Positions 35,040 through 43,695 of a DNA stretch of 64,000 bases are shown here, piece by piece. Below the pieces are notes generated by a model. It was not told where the DNA came from and did not search any database. It saw only the letters and a list, made by a program, of their open reading frames with translations. Origin of the DNA: B30-G6 sp964633115 (GTDB taxonomy: Bacteria; Desulfobacterota; Desulfobacteria; Desulfobacterales; B30-G6); assembly GCA_964633115.1 (NCBI GenBank), contig CAZWEO010000013.1, positions 1 through 64,000 on the forward strand, in the 5' to 3' direction. The translations under genes were made by a program, and so were the position numbers. Positions within the stretch are counted from its first letter, which is position 1. Each line of letters starts with the position of its first letter.

Positions 35040-37097
35040 GTGAAACAGATTATCCAAATTAGCCTGGACGTCAGCCGGAACGACGTTGATTTTGAAACCG
35101 AGTTTCTTGGCAAAAAATTTTATATCCGGCGCTTTGGTACGGATGGTGATCTGGAGGAGGCCACGGACCTGTTATTGCGATGGAATAAAAAAGCCGATGC
35201 TATCGGATTGGGCGGCGTCAAGTTTGCCCATACGTTACAACCAGGTGCACAGCGGAACGAGGAAATTAAAAAGCTGCTGAAGCTGGGAACCCAGGTGCAT
35301 ACGCCGGTGGCCACGGGCGAGACACTGCGATCGGTGGGACACGAATGGTCGCTGCGCCACATCCAATTCAAGTACGGAAACAATTATTTCACCAATGCAA
35401 AGGTCTTTTTTTTCTCCGGTGTCGTGAGCCATTCCATTGCCAGGGTTATGGCCGAATACACGGACAACCTGATCTTTGCCGATTTGCTTTTGGAAAACAG
35501 CGTCCCAAAATTTATCCACACCATCAAGGATCTGGAATTGTACGCCTCTCATATTCGTGATGCCATGGGCTGGATTCCCGGCAAACGATTCGTCTCAGAC
35601 GCCCCACCGGTTCGCTCGCTTGCCAATAACCTGATGCGCAAAGCCGTGCGCGAAGCGCACATTCTGGTCGTCCCGCATTACCAGTTCCACAAGTATTTGG
35701 ATCACTACACCATCGAGGAATTAAAAGGAAAAACAATAATCAGTTCAACGGTCTATGAAGATCGCGTGGCGTACTTGAAAGATAAGGGTGTTGATGTCAT
35801 CATCGACACCACGCCCAATATTCTGAAAAAAGTTGTGGGTGTCAGCGCACTCGAGGCCTTGTTGTTCGCAGCCCTGGATATTGCCCAGGACCAGGGCAGC
35901 GAAGATGATCTTCTGGAAGTTATCAGCGATTTGAATATGCCGCCCCGAATCGTTTATCCCTCCGGCAAAGCCCGGCAGGTCAACCGGTTCGCGTTTGTCG
36001 TCCACCCACCCTCACAGGAATTTTTAAAAAAAGTCAAACCCATCGAAGTTGTGTCCGACATTGCCCCGAGCATGATGAATACGGTGGAAAAGCTGATGGC
36101 TTATAGCCCACCCTTTGTTTATTCAAAGGTATCTGGCATCGTCTCAAAAACTGGTCTGGAAGCGGAAGGCTGGCTCATCGCTCTGGGTGTAACGCCGGAG
36201 CAGATGCAGACCCATCCACCTGAATTCACGACCAAACGGATACTGGAAGCCGCCAAAATGGCAAAAAAACTGGGTGCCCAGGTTATGGGAGTAGCGTTAC
36301 TCCCCAAAGCCATGGCGGACACCGGCCAGGAAGTTGCCAAACATGCAGTGCTGCCAATCACAACCGGCAACAGCTATACAGCATCGGCGACATTGTGGGC
36401 GGTTGCCGAGGTGGTCCGGCAGATGGGGCTGTGTAAACTGAAGGACGGAAAATTCTTGCAAGCCAAAGCCATGGTGATCGGCGCAACCGGCGGTGTGGGA
36501 AAGGTCTGCTCACATCTGCTGGCCACAGCTTTTAAAGATGTCACGCTGGTGGGACGCAATATCGCCAAATTGTTGGCCCTCCAGGAGTCAATCCAAAAAG
36601 CGATGCCAAGAGTAAAACTCCATGTTTCGACTCGTTCTGATGCGCATCTTGATAAGGTAGATGTGATAGTGGCAGCCAGCTCCGGTGCCAGGCATGTGCT
36701 CGACATCATGCAGGTCAGGCCGGGTTGTGTGATCGCCGACATCACCATGCCGATGATTTTTTCCAAAGAGGACACGGCCAAACGACCGGACGTGGTAGTC
36801 ATCCGGAGCGGGGAGATACAGTTGCCGGGAGAAAAAGTGGAAATGGCGGATATCGGCCTTCCAGCCGGAGTCGCCTACGCCGGCTTGGCTGAAACCATCA
36901 TCTTGGCTCTCGAGGGGCAGTTTCAAGTTTTCAACACAGGCGGCCCGCCCCAGTGGGACAAGGTTAGAGAGATATACCGACTGGGCTTGAAGCATGGGAT
37001 GAAGCTGGCCGCCGTTTCCGGTGTGGACGGTTTTTTCAGTGAGGAAGACATCTCAAAGGTTAGGGAGTCAGCTTTAAAGGAGTTAAACAAGGGATGA
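35040..37097 (+). CDS. Acyl-ACP/acyl-CoA reductase-like protein 2
   Basis: A 685-residue tandem paralogue of the preceding gene, with the same two halves (FETEFLGKKFYIRRFGTDGD at the N-terminus; ITTGNSYTASATLWAV and IGATGGVGKVCSHLL in the C-terminal half). The residue at the place of the paralogue's Cys is Ser (TASAT), so the two may differ in catalysis or form a heteromer in which only one is active. GTG 35040 follows GAAAGGAG. The gap between the two genes is about 100 bases. Confidence 0.73.
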   Translation: MKQIIQISLDVSRNDVDFETEFLGKKFYIRRFGTDGDLEEATDLLLRWNKKADAIGLGGVKFAHTLQPGAQRNEEIKKLLKLGTQVHTPVATGETLRSVGHEWSLRHIQFKYGNNYFTNAKVFFFSGVVSHSIARVMAEYTDNLIFADLLLENSVPKFIHTIKDLELYASHIRDAMGWIPGKRFVSDAPPVRSLANNLMRKAVREAHILVVPHYQFHKYLDHYTIEELKGKTIISSTVYEDRVAYLKDKGVDVIIDTTPNILKKVVGVSALEALLFAALDIAQDQGSEDDLLEVISDLNMPPRIVYPSGKARQVNRFAFVVHPPSQEFLKKVKPIEVVSDIAPSMMNTVEKLMAYSPPFVYSKVSGIVSKTGLEAEGWLIALGVTPEQMQTHPPEFTTKRILEAAKMAKKLGAQVMGVALLPKAMADTGQEVAKHAVLPITTGNSYTASATLWAVAEVVRQMGLCKLKDGKFLQAKAMVIGATGGVGKVCSHLLATAFKDVTLVGRNIAKLLALQESIQKAMPRVKLHVSTRSDAHLDKVDVIVAASSGARHVLDIMQVRPGCVIADITMPMIFSKEDTAKRPDVVVIRSGEIQLPGEKVEMADIGLPAGVAYAGLAETIILALEGQFQVFNTGGPPQWDKVREIYRLGLKHGMKLAAVSGVDGFFSEEDISKVRESALKELNKG

Positions 37098-37101
37098 TCG
37101 T

Positions 37102-37195
37102 CAAAAAGTTGCAGGACTTCGGTGGCTCAGTGGTACGTTTTGCGGTGAACGATGTGCCAGCACGCCTCATAATGCAGATCATTGAAAAAGTATGG
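37102..37195. repeat. Degenerate intergenic repeat
   Basis: It contains GTCAAAAAGTTGCAGGACTTCG, GGTACGTTTTGCGG and CACGCCTCATAATGCA, a weak relative of the palindromic block at 2165-2325. It separates the second reductase gene from the acyl-CoA synthetase. Confidence 0.35.
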
Positions 37196-37268
37196 GGTGA
37201 TTGGTCGTACGATCGTCAATCATCGTCGTAAAAGCAATGGACCTTCCAAATACATAAGGAGAAAAGCC

Positions 37269-38951
37269 ATGACACCTATGATGGACAGCAAAAATCTGCT
37301 GGAGTGCGCCTATTACTGGGAAAGAACCGATCCAGATCGCATGTACTTCACACAGCCGCTCGGCGGCGGCGATGCCAACCTCAAAACCTGGACCTGGAAA
37401 GAAGCGCTGGAAGAAGCCCGGCGCATGGCCACCTATCTCAAGCACCTCGACCTCCCGGATCGCAGTCATATCGCGCTGTGTTCCAAGAACTGCGCCCACT
37501 GGATTATAGCTGACTTGGCCATCTGGATGGCCGGACACGTCACCATTCCTATTTTTCCAATTTTGACGGCCGATATCGTCCAGTACACCCTCGAGCATTC
37601 GGATGCCAGGCTACTTTTTGTCGGTAAACTCGATCCGATCTGGGACGAAATGAAAAAAGGCGTTCCCGCCGACATGCCGCAGATTGCCTTTCCGCTTGCG
37701 CCTGAGAGCAACTTGGATGCCTGGGATGACCTGATTGCAGATTGCGAGCCGCTCGAGGAACCGGCCGAACGGTCCCCGGAGGAGGTGGCAACAATCATTT
37801 ACACATCCGGAAGTACCGGCAAACCCAAGGGTGCCATGATCAGTTTTGGCGCCATGCACCAAAGCGCCAAGGGGATTTCGGAATATCTGCACACCCATGA
37901 GCGGGACCGTCTTTTGTCATACCTGCCCCTGTCGCACGTATTCGAGCGGTGGGTCGCCGAAGCGCACTCCCTGTATGCTGGCTGTCCCCTATATTTTGCC
38001 GAGAGCCTGGATACATTCATCGCGGACTTGCAGCGGGCACGCCCAACGCTATTCATTTCGGTACCGCGGCTGTGGCTCAAATTCCAGCTCGGTGTGTTTC
38101 AAAAAGTGCCCCCCAAAAAGCTGGAGCGTCTACTCAAAATTCCGATCCTCAAGAACCTCGTTAAAAAGAAAATCCTCGCCCAGCTGGGACTGGACCACGT
38201 TCGGTTTGCCGGCTCGGGTTCGGCGCCAATTCCCAAGGAAATCATCGAGTGGTACCGTAACCTGGGGCTAGAATTGCTTGAAGGATACGCCATGACCGAA
38301 AATTTTGCCTACTCGCACTGCAACAAACCCGGTGAGGTACGGCCCGGTTATGTCGGCCCCCCCTATCCGGATGTACAACAGAAAATCAGCGCGGAGGGCG
38401 AGATACTGGTAAAAAGTCCCGGAAACATGATGGGTTACTACAAAATGCCCGAAAAAACCGCGGCGGAATTCACGCAAGACGGTTTTTTCAAAACAGGCGA
38501 TCTTGGAGAGATCGATGAAAAGGGACGCCTCAAGATCACCGGCCGGGCCAAAGAACAGTTCAAAACATCCAAAGGAAAGTACGTTGCGCCCGCTCCCATC
38601 GAGAATCTACTGGCCTTGAGCGAGCACGTGGAGGCGTGCTGTGTGACCGGATCAGGCTTTCCCCAGCCGCATGCGGTGGTGATGCTATCCGAAGGTGCGC
38701 ACAAAACCCTGGACCAGGGAAGCCGGTCGCTGATCGAAGGTGACCTGGCCGAACACCTGAATGGCATTAACCGCTCCCTTCCTCACCACGAGCGCTTGGC
38801 TTTCGTGGCGGTGACCAAAGACGAATGGCTGCCGGAGAACGGATTTCTGACACCCACCATGAAACTCAAACGCGCTAAGCTGGAAGAAATCTACGGTCCC
38901 CTGTCCGCCGGGTGGTACGAGCAGAAAAGGCCGGTCATTTGGCAGACCTGA
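37269..38951 (+). CDS. Long-chain acyl-CoA synthetase (AMP-binding)
   Basis: A 560-residue fatty-acid--CoA ligase (FadD/Faa type). The P-loop-like motif is IIYTSGSTGKPKGAM, with YLPLSHVFERW, the YAMTEN adenylate motif and TGDLGEIDEKGRLKITGRAKEQFKTSKGKYV near the C-terminus. It activates fatty acids, for example those released by the patatin lipase, for reuse by the reductases or WS/DGAT. ATG 37269 sits behind AAGGAG; the frame upstream is not conserved. It closes the neutral-lipid island. Confidence 0.92.
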   Translation: MTPMMDSKNLLECAYYWERTDPDRMYFTQPLGGGDANLKTWTWKEALEEARRMATYLKHLDLPDRSHIALCSKNCAHWIIADLAIWMAGHVTIPIFPILTADIVQYTLEHSDARLLFVGKLDPIWDEMKKGVPADMPQIAFPLAPESNLDAWDDLIADCEPLEEPAERSPEEVATIIYTSGSTGKPKGAMISFGAMHQSAKGISEYLHTHERDRLLSYLPLSHVFERWVAEAHSLYAGCPLYFAESLDTFIADLQRARPTLFISVPRLWLKFQLGVFQKVPPKKLERLLKIPILKNLVKKKILAQLGLDHVRFAGSGSAPIPKEIIEWYRNLGLELLEGYAMTENFAYSHCNKPGEVRPGYVGPPYPDVQQKISAEGEILVKSPGNMMGYYKMPEKTAAEFTQDGFFKTGDLGEIDEKGRLKITGRAKEQFKTSKGKYVAPAPIENLLALSEHVEACCVTGSGFPQPHAVVMLSEGAHKTLDQGSRSLIEGDLAEHLNGINRSLPHHERLAFVAVTKDEWLPENGFLTPTMKLKRAKLEEIYGPLSAGWYEQKRPVIWQT

Positions 38952-39261
38952 AGACTGGACCCCGGCCAGCCAGAAACACAAGCCGCCTTCTATCCTGATG
39001 ACGGTGGAAAACTGATGCAAAGAAGGATGATTCCGCCTCCTATTGAATATTTGCTCGCAGATTACCACACAGGTTTGACAGATCCGATCACACTACAATA
39101 GAAATCTTAAAGTTTCGTATTATCATGAATTTGAAACCATATACTCAGGTGTGATATCTTGTTTTCTAAAGTCAAATGTGTCAGAAAATAGGGATTAGGG
39201 CATGTGCAAAATGATGTAACTTCAGCATTTCAGACTATCGAATAAAAAGAAGTAAAAATTT

Positions 39262-40137
39262 ATGACCATACCTGAGGTAAAACAGATAAAGATTGGTAAG
39301 CACATGATTGGCATTGTGGGTCTTAGAAGCACCTTCGAAGAGATGACCAGGGACGATGCGGATCTGACGGATATCACCCTTGCCCGTAAGCTTGTGGAGC
39401 ACTTGGCGCAGAAAAATTATATTCCCGAGAATGTCAGGGAAGATTACGGCCGGGCATTTATCCGGGAATACAGGCGGTTTCTTGGCCAGGCTGTTGAAGA
39501 GGAAGATGCCGAAGGGCTGGTAATAAAGGTTTTGGGCGCTGGCTGCGCTATCTGCGACAGTCTTGAAAACACGATTATGGAGACACTGACGACAATGGGA
39601 CTGGCAGCTGACCTTGAACATGTCCGGGATGCAGAGCAAATTTCGGAATACCGGGTTAAAGGAACTCCGGCCCTGGTAATCAATGGAAGGATTATGTGTA
39701 CGGGTAGAAACCCGTCAATTAATGAAATCAGGAAATGGTTGGAACAGGCCGGTTACAATAAACAATCTGGAGGCAAAATGGACAAACATGTATTTATCAA
39801 GAATATACCATTTTCGGAACCACAGCGTCTGGCTGAACTAGTGGAATACGAAGAAGGCCGGGTTGTCAGCCGCACCTTTGCTCAAAACCCGTCACTCAGC
39901 TTGACCCTCTTTGCGTTCGATAAAGGTGAAGGTGTTAGTACGCATACAGCACCCGGAGATGCGATGGTGCAGGTGCTCGATGGGAAGGCAACGGTAACTG
40001 TTGACGGGAAAGAAATGACCGTTGGTGCCGGCCAAGTGGTGGTGATGCCGGCCAATGTTCCCCATGCGGTTACCGCCGTCAAGCGGTTTAAAATGATCCT
40101 AACGGTTGTAAAAAAGCCCGTGACGATTCAATCTTAA
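39262..40137 (+). CDS. Thioredoxin-like/cupin fusion protein
   Basis: A 291-residue protein. Residues 1-75 form a small helical domain (IGKHMIGIVGLR, NYIPENVREDYGRAFIREYRR). Residues 88-165 are a TM0996-type thioredoxin/glutaredoxin-like domain with GAGCAICD (CxxC) and the cis-Pro in KGTPALVING. Residues 175-290 form a cupin barrel (THTAPGDAMVQVLDGKATVTV, MPANVPHAV). An internal ATG at 39778 has its own CTGGAGGC site, so a free cupin may also be made. Function is unknown; redox control of a metal-binding cupin is one possibility. Confidence 0.75.
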   Translation: MTIPEVKQIKIGKHMIGIVGLRSTFEEMTRDDADLTDITLARKLVEHLAQKNYIPENVREDYGRAFIREYRRFLGQAVEEEDAEGLVIKVLGAGCAICDSLENTIMETLTTMGLAADLEHVRDAEQISEYRVKGTPALVINGRIMCTGRNPSINEIRKWLEQAGYNKQSGGKMDKHVFIKNIPFSEPQRLAELVEYEEGRVVSRTFAQNPSLSLTLFAFDKGEGVSTHTAPGDAMVQVLDGKATVTVDGKEMTVGAGQVVVMPANVPHAVTAVKRFKMILTVVKKPVTIQS

Positions 40138-40207
40138 CACAAGGCTGATCTGTATCAGAAATGAAATTTAAAGTAGACGTAAGGTAAAATCATAAAGCAC
40201 ATATTTT

Positions 40208-41332
40208 CTATTTTACCTTGATAGCCACGAGGGTAACATCGTCATGCGGTTCCTCGGATTGGACGAACTCATCGAGACGGGTGTTGATCTGTTTGACGAT
40301 TTGATCGGCAGGCAAATGGGCACTTTCTAATAAAGCTGATTCCAGGCGTGTTTGCTCGAAAAGATGCTGGCGCTCATTCATGGCTTCGGTAATACCATCT
40401 GAATAAAGCAACAATACATCTCCTTGCTTAACCGCTAACTTTTTCTCTTCCGGACCCGAAGAAAATCCCATGTCCGCGTCAAGCCCCAGACAGACTCCCT
40501 TTGTCTTTAGGGGCTGGATAATCTTGGTTGCTGAATTATAAAATAGGGGCCAGTTATGCCCGGCACGTGCAATCGTAATTGATTTGTCGTCTGATTCCAA
40601 AAAGGCGATCACAGCGGTAATAAAATCTCCCTCACGCAGTCGTTTGCTGATCAGGGAATTCAAATTGCTAAGAATATTCGCAGGGGATTCGCTTCGTTCG
40701 GATATGGATTCAAACATGCTTTGCAGATGAGCGGCATACAAAGCGGCGGGGATTCCTTTGCCGGCGACATCGCCGACGATGCTGAGCATCTGATTGTCGT
40801 TGCGTTTCACGAAATCAAAGAAGTCTCCCCCGACAATTTTGGCGGGTTTTGAGGAAAATCCAATGGAAAGCCATGGTGATTCGGGTATTTGCTCGGGCTG
40901 CAGGCTGATCTGAATTTCACGTGCAATTTCTAGTTCATCACGAGTGGTCAGTTTGTCGGCTAACTCAAGGGCCAGTAGTAAATTCAAGACAATGAATGCA
41001 CAAAAGATCCACAACTTGTTGGTGACGATGATGCCCAGCACAAATACAAAAAAACTGAGGATATAGAACAATCGGCGGGCTGGCGTCATTTGCATCAAAA
41101 AGCTAGTGAAAATTGCCCTAAAGGCCTGTACAATGGATTTGAATGATTTGGTTTCGGCCGGACTGTCTTTAAGGGCGGTTTTATCCTTGTAGTAGCTTAA
41201 GGCCTCGAGGGTATCTTTTTGCAGAAGGCGTTCGATCTCGATTCGGTTCAGGCCGGAGGTATAAAGCTCAAATAAATCACGATGTCTTTTGATCGCGTTT
41301 CTGAAATAGGATTTGATGCGTGTGGTCCCCAT
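40208..41332 (-). CDS. Membrane SpoIIE/RsbU-type serine phosphatase
   Basis: A 374-residue protein. The N-terminal ~150 residues are cytosolic and helical with two membrane segments (about 100-150). The PP2C/SpoIIE domain follows: IAREIQISLQPEQIP, VGGDFFDF, VGDVAGKGIPAALYAA, LLLYSDGITEAMN and the C-terminal HDDVTLVAIK. Such phosphatases act on anti-anti-sigma (STAS) proteins in partner-switching stress control. I place the start at ATG 41332; the longer open frame upstream lacks family features. No STAS or anti-sigma gene is adjacent. Confidence 0.85.
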   Translation of the reverse strand: MGTTRIKSYFRNAIKRHRDLFELYTSGLNRIEIERLLQKDTLEALSYYKDKTALKDSPAETKSFKSIVQAFRAIFTSFLMQMTPARRLFYILSFFVFVLGIIVTNKLWIFCAFIVLNLLLALELADKLTTRDELEIAREIQISLQPEQIPESPWLSIGFSSKPAKIVGGDFFDFVKRNDNQMLSIVGDVAGKGIPAALYAAHLQSMFESISERSESPANILSNLNSLISKRLREGDFITAVIAFLESDDKSITIARAGHNWPLFYNSATKIIQPLKTKGVCLGLDADMGFSSGPEEKKLAVKQGDVLLLYSDGITEAMNERQHLFEQTRLESALLESAHLPADQIVKQINTRLDEFVQSEEPHDDVTLVAIKVK

Positions 41333-41485
41333 GATCAAGCCTTTTAAATTTGAAAAATAGAATGTCGAACCCATCCTGGTAACGACGTACGAAGCGTTTA
41401 CCAGTTTGAAAATACACAAAATTTTACATCATATCAAGTGCAATTCTGTAATTGTTGAATTGGTCTGATTGCAGTATTCAGTATA

Positions 41486-41614
41486 CTATTGGGCATACGC
41501 TGGCAGAGCCGCAAAGCCACCGGTCAACTCCGATAAAGCATGTGCAAAAACGAATGAAACAGATATCAGAACAGCAATGGCAACGAAATGAAAAGTCTTT
41601 TTTAAATGTTTCAT
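41486..41614 (-). CDS. Small secreted or anchored peptide
   Basis: A 42-residue peptide with a clear Sec signal (MKHLKKTF, then a hydrophobic core FVAIAVLISVSFVFA and an AHA-type cleavage site). A short tail LTGGFAALPAYAQ follows. A strong AGGAGG site lies at the right distance. No homologue is recognised. It lies between the phosphatase and thioesterase genes on the same strand. Confidence 0.55.
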   Translation of the reverse strand: MKHLKKTFHFVAIAVLISVSFVFAHALSELTGGFAALPAYAQ

Positions 41615-41667
41615 TTCCTGTCCTCCTGCGATTTTGATGTAAGGCAGCAAGCAAATTTTAGTGGTAT

Positions 41668-42096
41668 CTAGGGCGAGGGCGCCTTAAGTTTGACTGATAA
41701 TTTGTGATTAAATTTGGCAGCATCGATGATAAACCGTTCGTGGGAACCCTTTGAAATGGTATCGATTCCATCATCGGCAGAAATTGAAAAAATTAATTTG
41801 CGGCCCGCAACCTCGATTAATTCCACCCTTACCGTGACGATCAGTCCCGGGGGGGTGGCAGCCAGATGGCTCAGGTTTACATGGATGCCGACGGTCTGTT
41901 CCCGTGGCCAGTCAATGTGCGGTTTGATGGCCTGAATACAGGTCCATTCAAATAATCCCACCATAAATCCTGTTGCAAGAACATTGGGCATGGCCTGAAA
42001 TTCCGAAGATTCCGGATAGAGATGCGGCACGGTTTTATTTTCAGGAACCGTGTATTTAAATTCATGAAATAGGCCGGATTTTAAGGATGGTTTCAT
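41668..42096 (-). CDS. Hotdog-fold thioesterase (FlK-like)
   Basis: A 142-residue 4HBT/FlK-type thioesterase. MPNVLATGFMVGLFEWTCIQ is the active-site helix region with Glu. VGIHVNLSHLAATPPG carries the conserved His, and GSHERFIID is near the C-terminus. The family hydrolyses acyl-CoA thioesters, fluoroacetyl-CoA in the type member. The acyl substrate here is unknown. ATG 42096 has an AAGGAG site. Confidence 0.8.
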   Translation of the reverse strand: MKPSLKSGLFHEFKYTVPENKTVPHLYPESSEFQAMPNVLATGFMVGLFEWTCIQAIKPHIDWPREQTVGIHVNLSHLAATPPGLIVTVRVELIEVAGRKLIFSISADDGIDTISKGSHERFIIDAAKFNHKLSVKLKAPSP

Positions 42097-42291
42097 AATA
42101 GCTCCTTGGAATCATAAATCCATTGTTTGTTTACATTATTTCTACTATTCAATGGTAAGTCAAATTATTAAACTGATAGCCCTGGGGGCAATGCTGTCCA
42201 TGTTTCACTCCTTTTAATCTTGTTTGAGCTATCAAAAAACGAATCCGGATATCAAACACCATTGCAGGCACAATCAAGACGGGAAAATTGC

Positions 42292-42317
42292 TTGCATGCT
42301 ATTAAATTGCATGCTAT
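42292..42317 (+). promoter_or_regulatory. Direct-repeat operator upstream of marR
   Basis: Two identical TTGCATGCTAT sequences (42292-42302 and 42307-42317), spaced 4 bases apart, each containing the GCATGC palindrome. They lie about 60 bases before the MarR start and are a natural autoregulatory site. Confidence 0.5.
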
Positions 42318-42377
42318 CAATGTCTGGAATTTGCATAAATCTTGATGAGAATTTCATAAACCTACCAGGAGTTGGGC

Positions 42378-42797
42378 ATGAAAGTACGTGATTGTATCTT
42401 TTTTCAGTTAATCAAAGCTAGTCAGGCCGGGGCAGCATATTGGGCCGATAAAGTCGCCCACTTGGGCGTGACAGCTTCCCAAGCCATGGTATTGAATTTC
42501 CTGGGCGAGGAAGATCGCATCTCATCGCGTAGTTTGGGGCAGAAGCTGGGGATCACCAGTGCAACCATGACTGGGATTCTAGATAGACTCGAAAAGATGG
42601 TATTGATCGAACGGCGGCCGCACCCCGATGACCGCCGAGCCATATTGGTCTGTCTAACCAAACGTGGACATATGCTAGCCACTGAAATCAACACGATTAT
42701 GATCGCCGCCAATCAGGATTTTCTGAGGCCATACAGTCACCAGCAATCAAACCAGTTTCGAGATGTTCTTAAGCAGATGTGGGAGGCGACAACATGA
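42378..42797 (+). CDS. MarR-family transcriptional regulator
   Basis: A 139-residue MarR protein. The winged helix is SSRSLGQKLGITSATMTGILDRLEKMVLIERRPHPDDRRAILVCLT, shown here only as its position (about residues 50-95). The recognition helix and DDRR wing are typical. ATG 42378 follows AGGAG. Its stop overlaps the haloalkane dehalogenase start (ATGA), so it probably senses the dehalogenase substrate and controls this operon. Confidence 0.88.
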   Translation: MKVRDCIFFQLIKASQAGAAYWADKVAHLGVTASQAMVLNFLGEEDRISSRSLGQKLGITSATMTGILDRLEKMVLIERRPHPDDRRAILVCLTKRGHMLATEINTIMIAANQDFLRPYSHQQSNQFRDVLKQMWEATT

Positions 42798-43672
42798 ATA
42801 TATCCGATCAAGGTTTTACAAAAAAACAGCTAGATGTAATGGGGTATCAAATGTCTTACGTGGATGAAGGTAGTGGCGATCCCATTGTTTTGCTGCATGG
42901 CAATCCTACTTCATCATATTTGTGGCGTAATATCATCCCTTATCTAACAGATTTGGGCCGCTGTATTGTCCCTGATCTTATCGGCATGGGCGATTCACAA
43001 AAGCTCGAGACCAGTGGTCCAAATGCCTATACATTTGTTGAGCACCGGTCCTTTCTGGATGCATTCCTTGAGGCTCTCAACATCAACGAGAATATAGTAT
43101 TCGTAATACACGATTGGGGTTCTGCGCTGGGCTTTGATTGGGCTTATCGGCATCCGGAAAGCGTTCGGGGTATAGCCTACATGGAAGCCATTGTCTGCCA
43201 ATATGATTGGCAGGATTGGCCCGATGATGCCCGTAAAATATTTCAAGGATTCCGTTCTCCGACCGGAGAGAAGTTAATCCTGGAAAAAAATTATTTCATT
43301 GAATTGGTACTGCCTGGAGCAGTGATGCGAGAGATGTCGCCAGCTGAAATGGAAGTCTACCGCAGGCCGTATTTGAATCCTGGTGAAGATCGGCGACCGA
43401 CATTAACCTGGCCACGTCAAATTCCCATCAACGGTGAGCCCAAAGAAGTGGCCCAGATTGTTGACACCTACGCCAAATGGTTGGCAACAACCCAGGTTCC
43501 CAAGCTCTTTATTAATGCCGATCCCGGTTCCATCCTGGTGGGCAAAGCCCGTGATTTTTGCCGGACTTGGCCAAATCAAGAAGAGCTTACTGTGAAAGGC
43601 AAGCATTTTATCCAGGAAGATTCACCCGATGAAATTGGCCAGGCAATTGCGGATTTTATTGGTAGCACATAA
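42794..43672 (+). CDS. dhaA: Haloalkane dehalogenase (HLD-II type)
   Basis: A 292-residue alpha/beta hydrolase. The catalytic set aligns closely with LinB/DhaA: nucleophile Asp107 and halide-binding Trp108 in HDWGS, halide-binding Asn37 in LLHGNPTSS, catalytic acid Glu131 in YMEAI, and base His271 in GKHFIQED. It would hydrolyse carbon-halogen bonds of small haloalkanes to alcohol and halide without oxygen. ATG 42794 overlaps the MarR stop and follows GGGAGG. The next gene, an Fe-S protein, starts 24 bases later. Confidence 0.9.
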   Translation: MNISDQGFTKKQLDVMGYQMSYVDEGSGDPIVLLHGNPTSSYLWRNIIPYLTDLGRCIVPDLIGMGDSQKLETSGPNAYTFVEHRSFLDAFLEALNINENIVFVIHDWGSALGFDWAYRHPESVRGIAYMEAIVCQYDWQDWPDDARKIFQGFRSPTGEKLILEKNYFIELVLPGAVMREMSPAEMEVYRRPYLNPGEDRRPTLTWPRQIPINGEPKEVAQIVDTYAKWLATTQVPKLFINADPGSILVGKARDFCRTWPNQEELTVKGKHFIQEDSPDEIGQAIADFIGST

Positions 43673-43695
43673 CATTTATACTAGCGGAGCACCGC

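Noticed and set aside
42160..42201. A 13-codon ORF (minus strand) with an AAGGAG site upstream of the thioesterase gene
   Set aside because: Too short to support; no leader-peptide features such as repeated regulatory codons or a following attenuator.
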